From positions 21,145,375-21,209,374 of the forward strand of contig CAIIXF020000005.1 of NCBI GenBank assembly GCA_903813345.2: a stretch of 64,000 nucleotides of DNA, in the 5' to 3' direction. Of the stretch, positions 32,238 through 44,228 are shown one piece after another. The notes under the pieces are model-generated. The model worked only from the letters and a program-made list of their open reading frames with translations, did not search any database and was not told where the DNA came from. This stretch comes from Owenia fusiformis. Lineage: Eukaryota; Annelida; Polychaeta; Sabellida; Oweniidae. Position numbers and translations under genes: made by a program. Positions within the stretch are counted from its first letter, which is position 1; the number at the start of each line of letters is the position of its first letter.

Positions 32238-34445
32238 TTTTGGCTCACACAGTGAGCCTATGGGATCGACCAGGTGTCCTTCCGTCTGTTGGTCCGTCCG
32301 TCCGTCCGTCCGTCCGTCCGTCCATCCATCCGTCAACATTGGCCGCACAAATTAAAACTGCTATTCGGATTGAGTCAAATCCACAATCATTTTATGCATA
32401 TCCATAATGCCTATTTGACCTATCATCGCCATTTTCCAAGTTCGCCCGGTTTCCGAGAAATTGCTGATTTTGACGTCAAAGTCAAATTTTTATGTCTCCA
32501 CCACATAGTGTGGGGCCATATTGTCGGCCTAGGTGCGTCTGTCCGTCTGTCCGTCTGTCTGTCTGTCCGTACGTCCGGCAGTTTTCTCCAAAACCTCTAC
32601 AGATATCACCTTCAAATTTTCTGGGATCACTTATGAGTGCATACAGATGTGGATGAAAAAAAATTAACTCGATACCTACTTCCTGTCGGCCATTTTGGAG
32701 TCAAATGCTAAAATCCTTGTCTGCAAACTTTAAGAAAAACGGCTTCACAGTTGCTTTTAAAACTTTAACATCTTGTTCAGCTCACTTCATTCTAGATCTG
32801 ATTAGGTTTTGGACCTGTTAGCTCAGTCATGTCAGCCATTTTGAATGTTTTAAGAAAAGTTAGCGCACGATAATACTTTGTATCATATTGAATGGTGTTT
32901 TTCAGTTTTCATACTTTAACTATTTAGTAGCTTTATAAATAATTTCAGGTGTACTTTGTTGTAAAAACCTATGTTATTGTTAACAGTAGTTATATGTGAT
33001 AATTTTGTAAAAAGAAATCAGCAAAAACTCATAATCACTTTTTTATTGTCGGCCATTTTGGATTTTTCCATCCTAAAATCTTGTTAGTAAAGTCTTGTCT
33101 TTGCGTTTTCAGGTTTCAAATTTTCAGGGATGATTCTTAGTTTGAAAATCTAGATCTGATTAGTTTTTGGGCATTCTGGGTAAATGTCAAGGCAGCAATT
33201 TTGGATTTTCCGTCCTAAAATCTTGTCTGTAAAGTCTTGTCTATGCATTTTCAGGTGAACCGTTTGGTAGATCAATTTCAAATTTTCAGGGATAATTTTC
33301 AGTATGAAAATCTAGATCTGATTAGTTTTTGGGCATTCTGGGTAAATGTCAAGGCAGCCATTTTGGATTTTCTGTCCTAAAATCTCGTCTGTAAAGTCTT
33401 GTCTACACATTTCCAGGTGAACTGTTTGGTAGATCAATTTCAAATTTTCAGGGATGATTCTTAGTATGAAAATCTAGATCTGATTAGTTTTTGGGCATTC
33501 TGGGTGAATGTCAAGGCAGCCATTTTGGATTTTCTGTCCTTAAATCTTGTTTGTAAAGTCTTGTCTAAGCATATCCAGATGAACCGTTTGGTAGATCAAT
33601 TTCAAATTTTCAGGGATGATTCTTAGTATGAAGATCAAGAAACAGATTAGTTTTTTGGCATTCTGGATAAATGTCGAGGCAGCCATTTTGGATTTTCTGT
33701 CCTCAAATCTTGTCAGTAAAGTCTTGTTTACATGTTTTCTGGTTAACTGTGTGACGAATCAATTTCAAATTTTCAGGAGTGGTTCTTAGTATGAAAATCT
33801 AGAACTGACTAATTTTTCGGCATTCTGGGTAAATTTTAAGGTGGCCATTTTGGATTTTCTGTCCTCAAATTGTGTCGGTAATGTCTTGTCTACTCATTTT
33901 TAGGATAACCATTTGACGAGATCATCCATAGGTGGGGACATTTTGTACACATTTGTGTTCTTGTCTGTAAATACTAGACACCTTGTTGAAGTAGAACTTT
34001 CAAATAACTTGTAGTAGTTGCTGTATATGCAACTTATGTCCTCTGAAGATTTCAAAGCTCTTGGAATTACAGTTTTTGGTGCTTACTCTATAAAATTTTA
34101 CAAAAAGTAGATCTGCAAGTTACCAGGAGTTCAAATCTGACATTAGTTTTAGGATTTGACCTTTACTTGACCTTCAGTGACCTTTGAAAGGTCAAAAAGG
34201 TTGATTTTTCAAATTGATTTTTGGATGTTAATTTTAGTCAGCTTAATCACAAAAGACCTTACTGAGCTCTAAATAAGTAAAATTTTCAAGGTCAAAGGTC
34301 ATCAAACTAGGTCACACAACTGTGCTGTCTAACTTTCTCAAAGTTCGAGACTACAAATCCAAATCAATATTTGTTTGAAAGTCATGATATACATTCCTCT
34401 GAAGATTCCAAACTGTGTGAGCACAGGACCGTGGGTCCTATTTTT
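32238..34445 (+). mobile_element. hairpin-ended tandem-repeat element, family F3
   Basis: Starts with the perfect hairpin GGCTCAC-ACA-GTGAGCC (about 32241-32257), followed by a (CCGT)n tract (32278-32334). It ends CTGTGTGAGCACAGGACCGT, whose first part is the inverse of the starting hairpin arm. The interior has GGTCA-rich text like the 9200 array. An F2 element is inserted at 32489-33976. Confidence 0.75.
32489..33976 (+). mobile_element. family F2 element, complete copy nested in F3
   Basis: Left end ATGTCTCCACCACATAGTGT then GGGGCCATATTGTCGGCC; right end GGTGGGGACATTTTGTACAC. ATGTCCCCACC and GGTGGGGACAT are thus inverted at the two ends, and the left one is also a hairpin. The (CCGTCTGT)n tract is at about 32539-32576. 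The body has about five 162-164-bp units carrying CAATTTCAAATTTTCAGGGA, GGGCATTCTGGGTAAATG and CAGCCATTTTGGATTTTC. No protein frame. Confidence 0.85.
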
Positions 34446-35570
34446 AGAAAATAGACATAACAAGGAATGAAATGAGCCAAAAATATTCTAAAATTGAAAC
34501 AATTTTTTGTTTAGCCTGCTCGCTATATCTGATTCTCTCTTTAACAATGCAAAAAGTACACATTTTCATGCTCCTTTGATGTTCCTTGGTAAGGTAAGAT
34601 GATTTGTGGAAAGGATCCGTACCTATTATTAGTGTACCTATAAGAACTTAGAAAATTATTGAAAAGGATAAAATGGAATTCCAGAATTATTTTTATGCAA
34701 TTTGAATGTTTATGAAGTATATTTTCAACAAATCACCAAAAAATTGTGAAAAATATGGTAAAAAGGTGTTTTTAACAGTGATTCTTAACACATGTCATGT
34801 TGACTCTTCAAATGACTAATTTTGACATATTTTCACAGAACCTTGATTAAAATCTTGAATTTTATAGATAGACTTAATTTCACTTGTCAATATAAGAACT
34901 ACAATGTGTCCTAATCTACTAAGCTTCATTTCATGTGCCATTCATGCATAAATAGTTAGTAATCCTATTGTATTGAAAGACACCCTATTGTGTTTTTGTT
35001 GTACATAGTTAATGACCTTCTCCATTCATTGACAGATTGAGGTACTTCCACAAACCAGATCCCCTCTGAATTTACCTTTATTGTTTAGTATTGACACTAT
35101 TTTATAATTCAAACATGAAATAAGAGAGGGTCCTAAGTGTGGAAGATACACAATATGAAAGTATAGCAAAATTTTAGTTTCAAAAAGGAGGCCATATTGA
35201 AATTGCCATTATAGGCAAGAATCCATTCTGCCTTGAATGTATTGCTTACGGTAGGTGCAACATAGAACCTTATACTAAAATAGAAAATCTTATTTGGAAA
35301 GACATTCTGGACTGGACCTTCCAACAAACTCTGTCATTTACAATAACGATTGTGTCAACGTATCACGCCACAGAGACATCCAACCCAGGTTCCCATAGAT
35401 AATTCTGAGCACCATGTTCAAACCTCTAAACAGACATGTATTCAATTTTCAATGATAACAAGATCAAAGAAAAGATGTGTCATTAGCAATAAAGCAATTA
35501 AATCACAGGTAACTTAAATATGTTTTTCAAAAATCTGTTCATGGGGTATACTATTAGAACATGTGATATG
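34446..35570. other. intron 2 DNA, part of the interrupted foldback arm
   Basis: Besides the 34540-34610 inverted segment, no repeat or gene recognised. Confidence 0.4.
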
Positions 35571-35573
35571 TAA

Positions 35574-35713
35574 TGCCCTGGTCACATTTGCTCCGATTTT
35601 CACTACGGCGCCCGGCCGATTGAGTATTTTGTTCAAAATTGAATGCAATATTGAACAAAACACTCAATCGGCCGGGCGCTGGTTGATGGATTGGAGCAAA
35701 TGTGACCAGGGCA
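35574..35713. mobile_element. 140-bp palindromic MITE with TAA duplication
   Basis: TGCCCTGGTCACATTTGCTC at the left is the inverse of the right end. GCGCCCGGCCGATTGAGT and ACTCAATCGGCCGGGCGC also pair, around a loop of about 14 nt. TAA flanks both sides (35571-35573 and 35714-35716), as expected for a PIF/Harbinger-type 3-bp target. Nearly the whole element folds into one stem. Confidence 0.88.
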
Positions 35714-35912
35714 TAAGCAATGAGCCTTATAATTGAAAAATATGTTTCGGTTAGTCAATTGTTTGAACGATTTTTGCTTGTTAAGTGTTCATATGAAATA
35801 AACCGTTGTGTCATCTACTATTGTTTTAATTTCTTTGACAATGCCAAATGAAAATATAATGCAATGGAAAGTCGCAACTAGATTTAGCTTGAATTTAGGT
35901 TTTGTATTTTCA

Positions 35913-36320
35913 ACTGTTGCTCTTTGTGTTCTACCTATCTTTGTGTTCTATCTTTAATGATGTTTTGACATAGGATCTAGGTTGAATACCTAGGTTAAAG
36001 CTACAGTTTGCACAATAAGGGTGATCATGGTACTATTGTTCAGAACACATTTAACAAGGTTCATTTTATCATATGATATATTATTTTTAGGGGTATATTA
36101 TGATTTGTGTTTTCAGTATGTTGCCCTTTGTGTCCCACCTTATTGATATTTTAATATACCCTCTTGGTTGAATGTCCACTGTATACCAACTGAGGTGATC
36201 ATGGTACTATTGTTGAGAACACATTTATTAAGGTTCATTTTTTCTAAAGATATATTAAGTTTTTCGTATGATATGTGTTTTCAATATGTTGCCCTTTGTG
36301 TTCTACCTTAACAATGTTCT
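35913..36320. repeat. tandem repeat, period about 170-200 bp
   Basis: GTTGCCCTTTGTGTTCTACC recurs with variation at about 35919, 36118 and 36289. The intervening GTGATCATGGTACTATTGTT and AACACATTTA segments repeat too. About 2.3 units. Confidence 0.8.
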
Positions 36321-36819
36321 GATATATCGATTGAGGAATGATCAACATACTTAAAATGATTATGATTGAAGACTAACGTCCCCCTAAAATGATATTTAGA
36401 ATGATTTGTGTAGTCAAACTTAAATGCACTGAATGACCTTAGTTTTAATCCAAATGACCTAATTTCATTTTTGATGTGTTCATAATTGATAAAAGTAACT
36501 ATTTCCCTAAAATTTTTAATGAAACCTTTGGGGGCACCTTCAGGTACATTAGGTAACGGATCCTTTTGGAGTCTTACAAATGTGTCTTCCCCCGGCCGTT
36601 GCAATCCTAGTCCTTGAAATTTTAAAAAGTTATCCTCACTTCACTGTCTCCATGCTAGCTTTAGGGACCCATGCACCTCCAATTCATAGTTATAAAAATG
36701 CGTTTAAATGTGAAGTTTTCTTTGACTTGTCTCCTTAGTCAGGAAATGCATTCACATATAAGAAGAACAGAATACAAAATCTTCTGACTTAATCAAAGAA
36801 ATATGGCTGCCATTTTTAT

Positions 36820-37975
36820 TAGCTCACAATCACTCACTTGTCCGTCTGTCAACAATTGGCCAGTTTTAAAACGTCTGTCAATAGGATTCCTGTTTTAAGT
36901 TATTTTTCTGGTTGAAAAGCTCGCCTATTTTCAAAATGGCCACCATTTTTATCTCGGGAAATTCACTTTTGGACCATTTGCTTTAATACCTGTGTCAACA
37001 GGATTCCCGTTTTAAGTTATATTTGTTCAACATCAATACAGAAAACTCCCTTATGACTCCTGGTTCAAAAGCTCGCCTATTTTCAAAATGGTCGCCATTT
37101 TTGTCTGCGAAATTCACTTTTGGCCTATTTCCTAGCTTTACAAATAATTTCAGGTGTCCTGCATTTTGAAAAACCATGTCACTGTAAAGATTAGTTGTAT
37201 GAAATAATTTTGTTACAAAAAATCGGCAAAACATTTTATCCATTTTTTTTATTTTCAGCCATTTTAGTTAACATTGATTTATCAATCTATCTCACGAAAT
37301 CCACTTTTGGACCATTTACCTTAAAACCTCTGTTTATAAGATTCCCGTTTTAAGTTATTTTTGTTCAACATCAATGTAGAAAACTTCTCTCTATAACTCC
37401 TGGTTCAAAAGCTTGCCTTTTTTCAAAATAGTCGCCATTTTTGTTTCGCAGAATTCACTTTTGGGCCATTTCCTAGCTTTACAAATAATTTCAGGTGTCC
37501 TGCATTGTAAAAACCCATGTCACTGTAAAGAGTAGTTGTATGAAATAATTTTGTTCCAAAAAATCGGCAACAATTTATATCCGTTTTTTTTTTCAGCCAG
37601 TTTAGTTAACATTGATTTGTCCATATGTCTCACAAAATCCACTTTTGGACCATTTGCCTCAAAACCTCAGTCGATAGAATTCCTGTTTTAAGTTATTTTT
37701 GTTCAACATCAATACAGAAAACTCCCCTATGACTCCTGGTTCAAAAGCTCGCCTTAATTCAAAATGGTTGCCATTTTTGTCTCGCGAAATTCATTTGTGG
37801 CCCATTTTCTAGCTTTACAAATAATTTCAGGTGTCCTGCATTGTAAAAAGCCATGTCACTCTAGTTGTATGAAATAATTTTGTTACAAAAAATTGGCAAA
37901 AATTACATCCATTTTTTTACCATTTTAGCCATCATTCACTTTTGAGCAATACCATGTATTTATTTTGTACTTTTT
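36820..37975 (+). mobile_element. family F4 element, copy 2 (tandem body)
   Basis: Begins with a degenerate AGCTCAC end and a short GTCCGTCTGTC tract, then about three 340-bp units. Each unit has TGACTCCTGGTTCAAAAGCT (37053, 37395, 37731), TTTCAAAATGG(C/T)(C/G)GCCA and CAAATAATTTCAGGTGTCCT. It runs directly into the F2 element at 37976. Confidence 0.8.
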
Positions 37976-38233
37976 ATGTCCCCACCACATAGTGTGGGGC
38001 CATTTTGTCAGTCTAGGGGCGTCCGTCCGTCTGGTTGTCTGTCTGTCTGTCCGTCCCTCCGTCCGTATGTACGTCCGGTAGTTTTCTCCAAAACCGCTAC
38101 AGATATCACCTTCAAATTTTCAGAGATAACTTATGAGTGCAAACAGATGTGGATAGAAGATTTTTAGCTCGATACCTACTTCCTGTTGGCCATTTTGAAG
38201 TCAAATGCTAAAATCCTTGTCTGGAAACTTTAA

Positions 38234-41200
38234 AGGGAATGCGAAGTTTTGTCCCTTAAACTTGATAATACAGGGTGACCCAAAAAAATGCAACCCTCCA
38301 TTTTGTCAATTTTTTTCTTAAATGGAGGTAAATAAGATTTGGCACACAAGGACTTCATTCTATGTGGGATCCTTTGGCAAAGTTTTAATAATCATTGTCT
38401 TATATTGATAGAGTTATGGTTGTTTCAAAATATGCTCCAGATGTCGTCAATTTAGCTGAAAACAAACTTGCAATGTTCAAGGAAAACTGTTCATAACACG
38501 TATGCATTCTTCCCCACAGGTATGGCTCAAATTTTTGCAGCCATTGCTTATTGGTGTTTTGCAATTGCGGTAGTGTTATTTTCATACACATTATCCTTTA
38601 AATAACCCCTTATATAGAAGTCAGGGGCATTGAGATCAAGACTGTGGGATGACCATGGGTCCTCCATCCTAGGAGAGATAATCATCTCATAGAAATGACT
38701 AGTGAGCCAGGCTATGCTATCATTAGAAGTGTGAGGAGTAGCTCCATCCTTCTAGAACCACTGTTCTTGTCTATTGAAGCCTCTATGTCACTCTAGAACT
38801 GCCTAGAACTTCCTGGGAACGCCAATATTGGGCAGTGTGTTAACAGTAACAGTGTTGCCATTATCAACCTCAAACCAAAAGGGGCTGATTCATCCAAAAA
38901 CCTAAAATTCGAAATGGACGACATTTGGAGCATATTTTGGAACGACCATAACTCTATAAATATAAGACTATGATTATTGAAACTTTGCCAGAGGATCCCA
39001 CATTGAATGAAGTCCTTGTGTGCCAAATTCTAGAGCAATTAACCTCCATTTATGAAAAATATTCGAGAAATGGAGGGTTGCATTTTTTTGGGTCACCCTG
39101 TAAGTTAGAATAAAGATATATCTTTCAATCCAACTTCGTTTTATTGTTCTATCATTATCCCTTTAATTGTTATTGAGCCCCGGGTTTTGCATATGAACTG
39201 GACCACGGAGCTGCCATTTCAACCGTAAAGTGGTTCTTTACGACATTGTTATGACGTCATTGATGCCAGATTGATGCCTTGGCATTCAAAAAGATTTGTG
39301 GCGCCATTTTTGAATCAAAAAATGAATGCCGAGTTGTTGCCATTCCAAAACCAAAGAAATCATTTGAAAGGAACTAAAATAATATGTATATACCACCCAT
39401 AGTAAAGAACGATTTCAATAGAATATTAACGCCGGCATTTTCGGAATTGCTTGTTACCTATCTAGACATGGAATGCAGGTTAGATTTATTCTTTATTTAC
39501 ACTTCAAACAATCTGGGATTCGTGACTTTTTAACTTTTATTAGGTCTAGCGCTTAATGCGAACAGAGAATGCTAATTCTATCAGGCGAATGCAAACTATC
39601 TGAATAAAACATAATAAAATTAATTGAACCAACCAATCTTGAATTTCCAAGAATACAATGGTTTAATTTGCTAGTCTCATTACAAAAATATGTGTTCGTA
39701 CTTTAATATTCATTGCATTTATGTTTATCTTTAACACAGGTATTCAAAGAAATTAGAATTTTAAAATTAAATTTTTCAACCGTATTCAATTACTATCATG
39801 GATTCTTAGCCTCACGTCACATTTTTACGGGGACTGTACGGTCTATCATCTCTGTGGTAAGTAGGATTTCTACCGTTGCCGAAGTATTTCTGCAGTCAGA
39901 TAATTTAGCAGTCACATTTGCTAAGATAGCCGTACGGCGTATCTTGATTATGAAGAAAAACTACGATTCCCGTACGGCTGATGAATGATGACGCACGATC
40001 AGCGTAGGGCGGCCCTACGACGTTCGTAGTTTTTCTTGAAGGCATCAACAAGGGGTTCTATGGTTCGGAAAGGTCAATTGTAACCTATGAAATTCAAGCG
40101 AACCCGACGTACGGCCGTAGTGAGACATACGGATTGGCTGCTGCTTGTTGATATCTATGGGGACAACAGGAAAGAAAAAGTTATAACTCCGACTCTACGC
40201 CTTGTATAAACTGGATATGTTGTGTACGTAGACAGCAAGGTGACCTTAAGTCGACTGTAGTTTTCCTATTTTTGCCGCAGAAATTTACTGATTTTAGGGA
40301 AATATGATCGACGTGTGGTCGCACTGAACAAATGGGACTGAAGCTTTTAAAGTTCCACTTATTTTCCGATATAGAAAAACAAATGGTTGTATGCCATTAA
40401 ATTGAAAATCATTATTTCAAAAATACTGTAGAACTGTACTTACCACGGATGTTATATAATTAAATTAGAGCTCGAAACCAGGAATTGTTTTTAACAAAAA
40501 ATAAATATATAATAAAATAAATATTAAACTATTAGTGTATTATCAATACGGCAATTGCCTTATCGTCGTTGAAATGAAATATCACACTACAATCGACCCC
40601 ATCGTCTCCCCGGATCATGAGCCTTCTCTTGTCATGATCCAAGGTGAAATACCATTGAATTTTGAAAAACTTTTTTGTCATATCGAATGTCGCTACGGCG
40701 ATATGATGATTGAAATTGGTCGGTTAACAACTGAGAAAAATTAAACATTACGTATTATTCTTTGAAAATATGACAGTGGCATGTCCTTGTAAAGCTATTG
40801 CCAATCTTAATATTTAGGAGATTGACATTTACATACGTATCATTTAGACGACATCGATTTTTCGTTTTTTTGTTTGCGTTTTTCATCAGAATTTAAATGG
40901 CTAAACACTTTAGGGAGTTAATGTTTCATTGGATTACTACTTTTTGTTTTATTTCTTTCATTCTTTTTTCTACCTAGCCTATACTATATCACATTGGAGA
41001 AAATAGATACAAACATTTGAAAAAATACATTGCAGCAATTCAATTTCTATGAAGAATATATTGAAACAACCTTTCCAAATATATATAATATGATATGGAC
41101 ATGAACATGCGGCAACAATGTTAAGCGGACAGAAATAGTTATAAAATATCAGTGAAATGTGTTCTATTTCTGCGATCCGAGTATGACGTGATTATGTATA

Positions 41201-41400
41201 GCGACATTTCCCAGGCATCAATTTTAAGGCATCAATGACGTCATTGATACATAACAATGTATCCAGATCCAGATATGGGTACTTTGAACTTAAATTATAT
41301 GTTAGTTCAAACACGATATGTCCAATGAGTGAGCTGAAGTGATAGATGATGGTAATAAGTAGCCAGCGTGTAAATTAGAACATGAAACTTCGCATTCTCT
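38234..41400. mobile_element. TTAA-target element, 3.17 kb
   Basis: TTAA flanks both sides (38230-38233 and 41401-41404), and the target has one TTAA in the intact F2 copy at 32727-32745. The ends AGGGAATGCGAAG and, inverted, AGAGAATGCGAAG are the terminal repeats. Subterminal TTATGACGTCATTGATGCC (about 39249) is inverted near 41215-41260. The piggyBac superfamily is likely from TTAA alone. No transposase recognised; the 69-codon frame at 40535 resembles nothing known. It contains a mariner insertion. Confidence 0.82.
38269..39102 (-). mobile_element. decayed mariner nested in the TTAA element
   Basis: Inverted ends TACAGGGTGACCC...ATGCAACCCTCCAT with TA targets (38269-38270, 39101-39102). 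On the minus strand an interrupted reading shows KDGATPHTSNDSIAWLTSHF and then SLDLNAPDFYIRGYLKDNVY, the mariner D-(x)-D region with the RSPDL-type motif degraded to HSLDLNAPD. Several stops; inactive. Confidence 0.85.
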
Positions 41401-42569
41401 TTAAGAAAAACGGCTTCACGGTTGCTTTTAAAACTTTAACATCTTGTTCAGCTTACTTCATTCTACATCTGATTAGGTTTTGGACCTGTCAGCTCAGTCT
41501 GTTAGCCATGTTTAGTGTCTTAAGAAAAGTTAGCGCGCGATAATACTTTGTTTCATATTGAACAGTGTTTTTGAGTTTTCACACTTTAACTATTTAGTAG
41601 CTTTATAAATAATTTCAGGTGTACTTTGTTGTAAAAGCCTATGTTATTGTTAACAGTAGTTATATGTGATAATTTTGTAAAAAGAAATCAGCAAAAACTC
41701 ATAATCACTTTTTTATTGTTGGCCATTTTGGATTTTTCCGTCCTAAAATCTTGTCTGTAAAGTCTTGTCTACACGTTTTCAGGTGAACCTTTAGATAGAT
41801 CAATTTCAAATTTTCAGGGATGATTCTTAGTTTGAAAATCTAGATCTGATTAGTTTTTGGGCATTCTGGGTAAATGTCAAGGCAGCAATTTTGGATTTTC
41901 CGTCCTTAAATCTTGCCTGTAAAGTCTTGTCTATGTGTTTTCAGGTGAACCGTTTGGTAGATCAATTAAAAATTTTCAGGGATGATCCTTGTATTAAAAT
42001 CTAAAACTGATTAGTCTTTTAGCATTCTCGATAAATGTCAGGGCAGCCATTTTGGATTTTCTGTCCTAAAATCTTGTCTGTAAAGTCCTGTCTACGCGTT
42101 TTCAGGTGAACCGTTTGGTAGATCAATTTCAAATTTTCAGGGATGATTCTTAGTATGAAAATCTAAAACTGATTAGTTTTTAGGCATTCTGGGCAAATGT
42201 CAAGGCAGCCTTTTTGATTTTTCTGTCCTAAAATCTTGTCTGTAAAGTCTTGTTTATGCGTTTTCTGGTTTACTGTTTGAGGGATCAATTTCAAATTTTC
42301 AGGAATGGTTCTTAGTATGAAAATCTAGAGCTGACTAATTTTTGGGTATTCTGGGTAAATTTTAAGGTGGCCATTTGCATTTTCCGTACCAAAATTGTAA
42401 CGGTAAAGTCTTGTCTACTCATTTTCAGGATAACCATTTGAAGGGATCACCCATTGGTGGGGACATATTGTACACATTTGTGTTCTTGTGATTGAGTTTA
42501 CCGTTACCTTAAGTTATAGTCATCTGGGTTTATAGAAAAAATGTACATGTACTTCTTTTTGTATTTCAG

Positions 42570-42692
42570 CCCTGCCATTTCTACGGAATGCAGAAGAGAA
42601 CGTAGTGTTTGCTAAGTATTTCACAAAACAATGGCAAGACACACTCATGGTCTCCCTACACAACTTCCTCGGTGTTGTATTCCAAAATATAA
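42570..42692 (+). CDS. WDR91: WDR91 exon 3
   Basis: Enters in phase 1 (G from exon 2 plus CC gives Ala). It encodes [20 protein letters not shown] and then [21 protein letters not shown], matching the family ([20 protein letters not shown]). Acceptor TTTTTGTATTTCAG at 42556-42569; donor ATAA|GTATCC at 42693, a weaker donor. Leaves phase 1. Only 30 bp separate the donor from the foldback at 42723. Confidence 0.95.
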
Positions 42693-42722
42693 GTATCCTT
42701 GATCTAAATATATTTAAGGAAT

Positions 42723-42883
42723 AAAGACCGAGATTCTATGATTTATGGCGCTATATATGACAGAAAATTTTATTCTGTTCATTGTTAAAAGACCGAAATC
42801 ACATAGCGATTGACGTGTTTGGCAATGGCCAGAATAAAATCTGAGGTCATATATTTGCCATAAATCATAGAATCAAGGTCTTT
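42723..42883. mobile_element. foldback MITE beside exon 3
   Basis: AAAGACCGAGATTCTATGAT and, inverted, AAAGACCTTGATTCTATGAT are the ends. The arms are about 55 bp and continue TTATGGC...ATATATGAC. The spacer is about 50 bp. Confidence 0.8.
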
Positions 42884-43675
42884 GTTACGATTCTAATGTG
42901 ATAAACGAACATGAAAAACAACTTTTTAAATAAGTGGTGCATATATGCCCCAATAGACTAATAAATCAATTGTTCTATAGTTATTGTGTCATCACACATT
43001 TGTCATGTAATTGTATTATCACAAGTAATATTTGGACTGGCAAGCCATACTTATGTTACTTTGTATTACGTCACATACTATGCCCATATCGAGGCTTTAC
43101 GACACATTGGAATAAACTGAGCAGTCAGAGTCAAAACTCTTATCTTTATTTGGAATAATATAGTTACAGAACAATATCATATTAGAATTTTAATTTGAAG
43201 AAAATATAATGTCTCTTTTCTTCATCATAGGTATAGTTAGCTCACATGGTGAGCTTTTGCAATCAGTCACTTGTCCGTCTGTCCGTGCGTGCGTCCGTCC
43301 GTGCTTCCGTCGGTCTGTCAACAATAGTGGCACGTTTTAAAACCTCTGTGAATGGATTCCTGTTTTAAATTATTACTGTTCAACATCAATACAGAAAACT
43401 CCCCTATGACTCCTGGTTCAAAAGCTCGCCTACTTTCAAAATGGCCGCCATTTTTGTCTCGCGAAATTCACTTTTGACCCATTTCCTAGATTTACAAATA
43501 ATAATTTCAGGTGGAATTTCAAAAAATCAGCAAAAAATTATATCCATTTTTTTATTTTCAGCCATTTTAGTTAACACTGATTTGTCCATCTGTGTCGCGA
43601 AATCCACTTTTGGACCATTTGCCGTAAAACCTCTGTCGATAGGATTCCCGTTTTAAGTTAATTTTGTTCAACATT

Positions 43676-43980
43676 AGAGAGATTTCGCACATAAGTAAAA
43701 GTACAACTTATACGTATACGTATACTTTAAAGGGTCATGTGGAACTATTGTATTTACTAAAATCAATTTTAAATTGTACTTAATCGAACATTAGCTATTC
43801 CCGATATAGAAAAGCTCCATCAACTAGAGACTGTGAATGCACAAATGGCATCCCTTTGACCTTTATTTATTACAGTCCGAGAAGATCTTTCCTGACGAAA
43901 AGCCCACATTATGAAACACCTTGTACGTTTACTTAAGTATACGTTAAAAGTTGTACTTTTCGTATGTGCGAAATCTCTCT
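43676..43980. mobile_element. short relative of the AGAGAGATTTCGCAC element
   Basis: 305 bp with the same ends as 21810-22656 and matching subterminal text (AAGGGTCATGT, CGAGAAGATCTTTCC). It lacks about 540 internal bases. Like its relative, it sits inside an F4 repeat, at nearly the same place (GTTCAACAT). Confidence 0.85.
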
Positions 43981-44228
43981 AATAATACAAAAAACTCCCC
44001 TATGACTCTTGGTTCAAAAGCTCGCCTATTTTCAAAATGGTGGCCATTCTTGTCTCGCAAAATTCACTTTTGGCCCATTTGTCTTAAAACCTCTGTCGAT
44101 AGGATTCCAGTTTTAAGTTATTTTTGTTCAACATCAATACAAAAAACTCCCCTATGACTCCTGGTTCAAAAGCTTGCCTATTTTGAAAATGGTCGCGAAA
44201 TTCAATTTTGGCCCATTTCCTAGCTTAA

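Larger units (their letters stand above)
31491..36762. mobile_element. large, heavily interrupted foldback
   Basis: 31491-31608 (TTATATGTGAATGCATTTCC...) is the inverse of 36651-36762. Further in, 31672-31750 (GGAACATCGAATGAGCATGG) is the inverse of 34540-34610 (CATGCTCCTTTGATGTTCC). The anchors are about 180 bp apart on the left and about 2 kb apart on the right, so the right arm holds insertions. The F3 and F2 elements occupy the centre. Confidence 0.65.
37976..42488 (+). mobile_element. family F2 element split by a TTAA element
   Basis: Left part 37976-38233 and right part 41401-42488 match the continuous F2 copy at 32489-33976. The break falls at CAAACTTTAAGAAAAACGG of that copy. The right end is GGTGGGGACATATTGTACAC. 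The body units (period about 163 bp) are in the right part. Confidence 0.85.
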
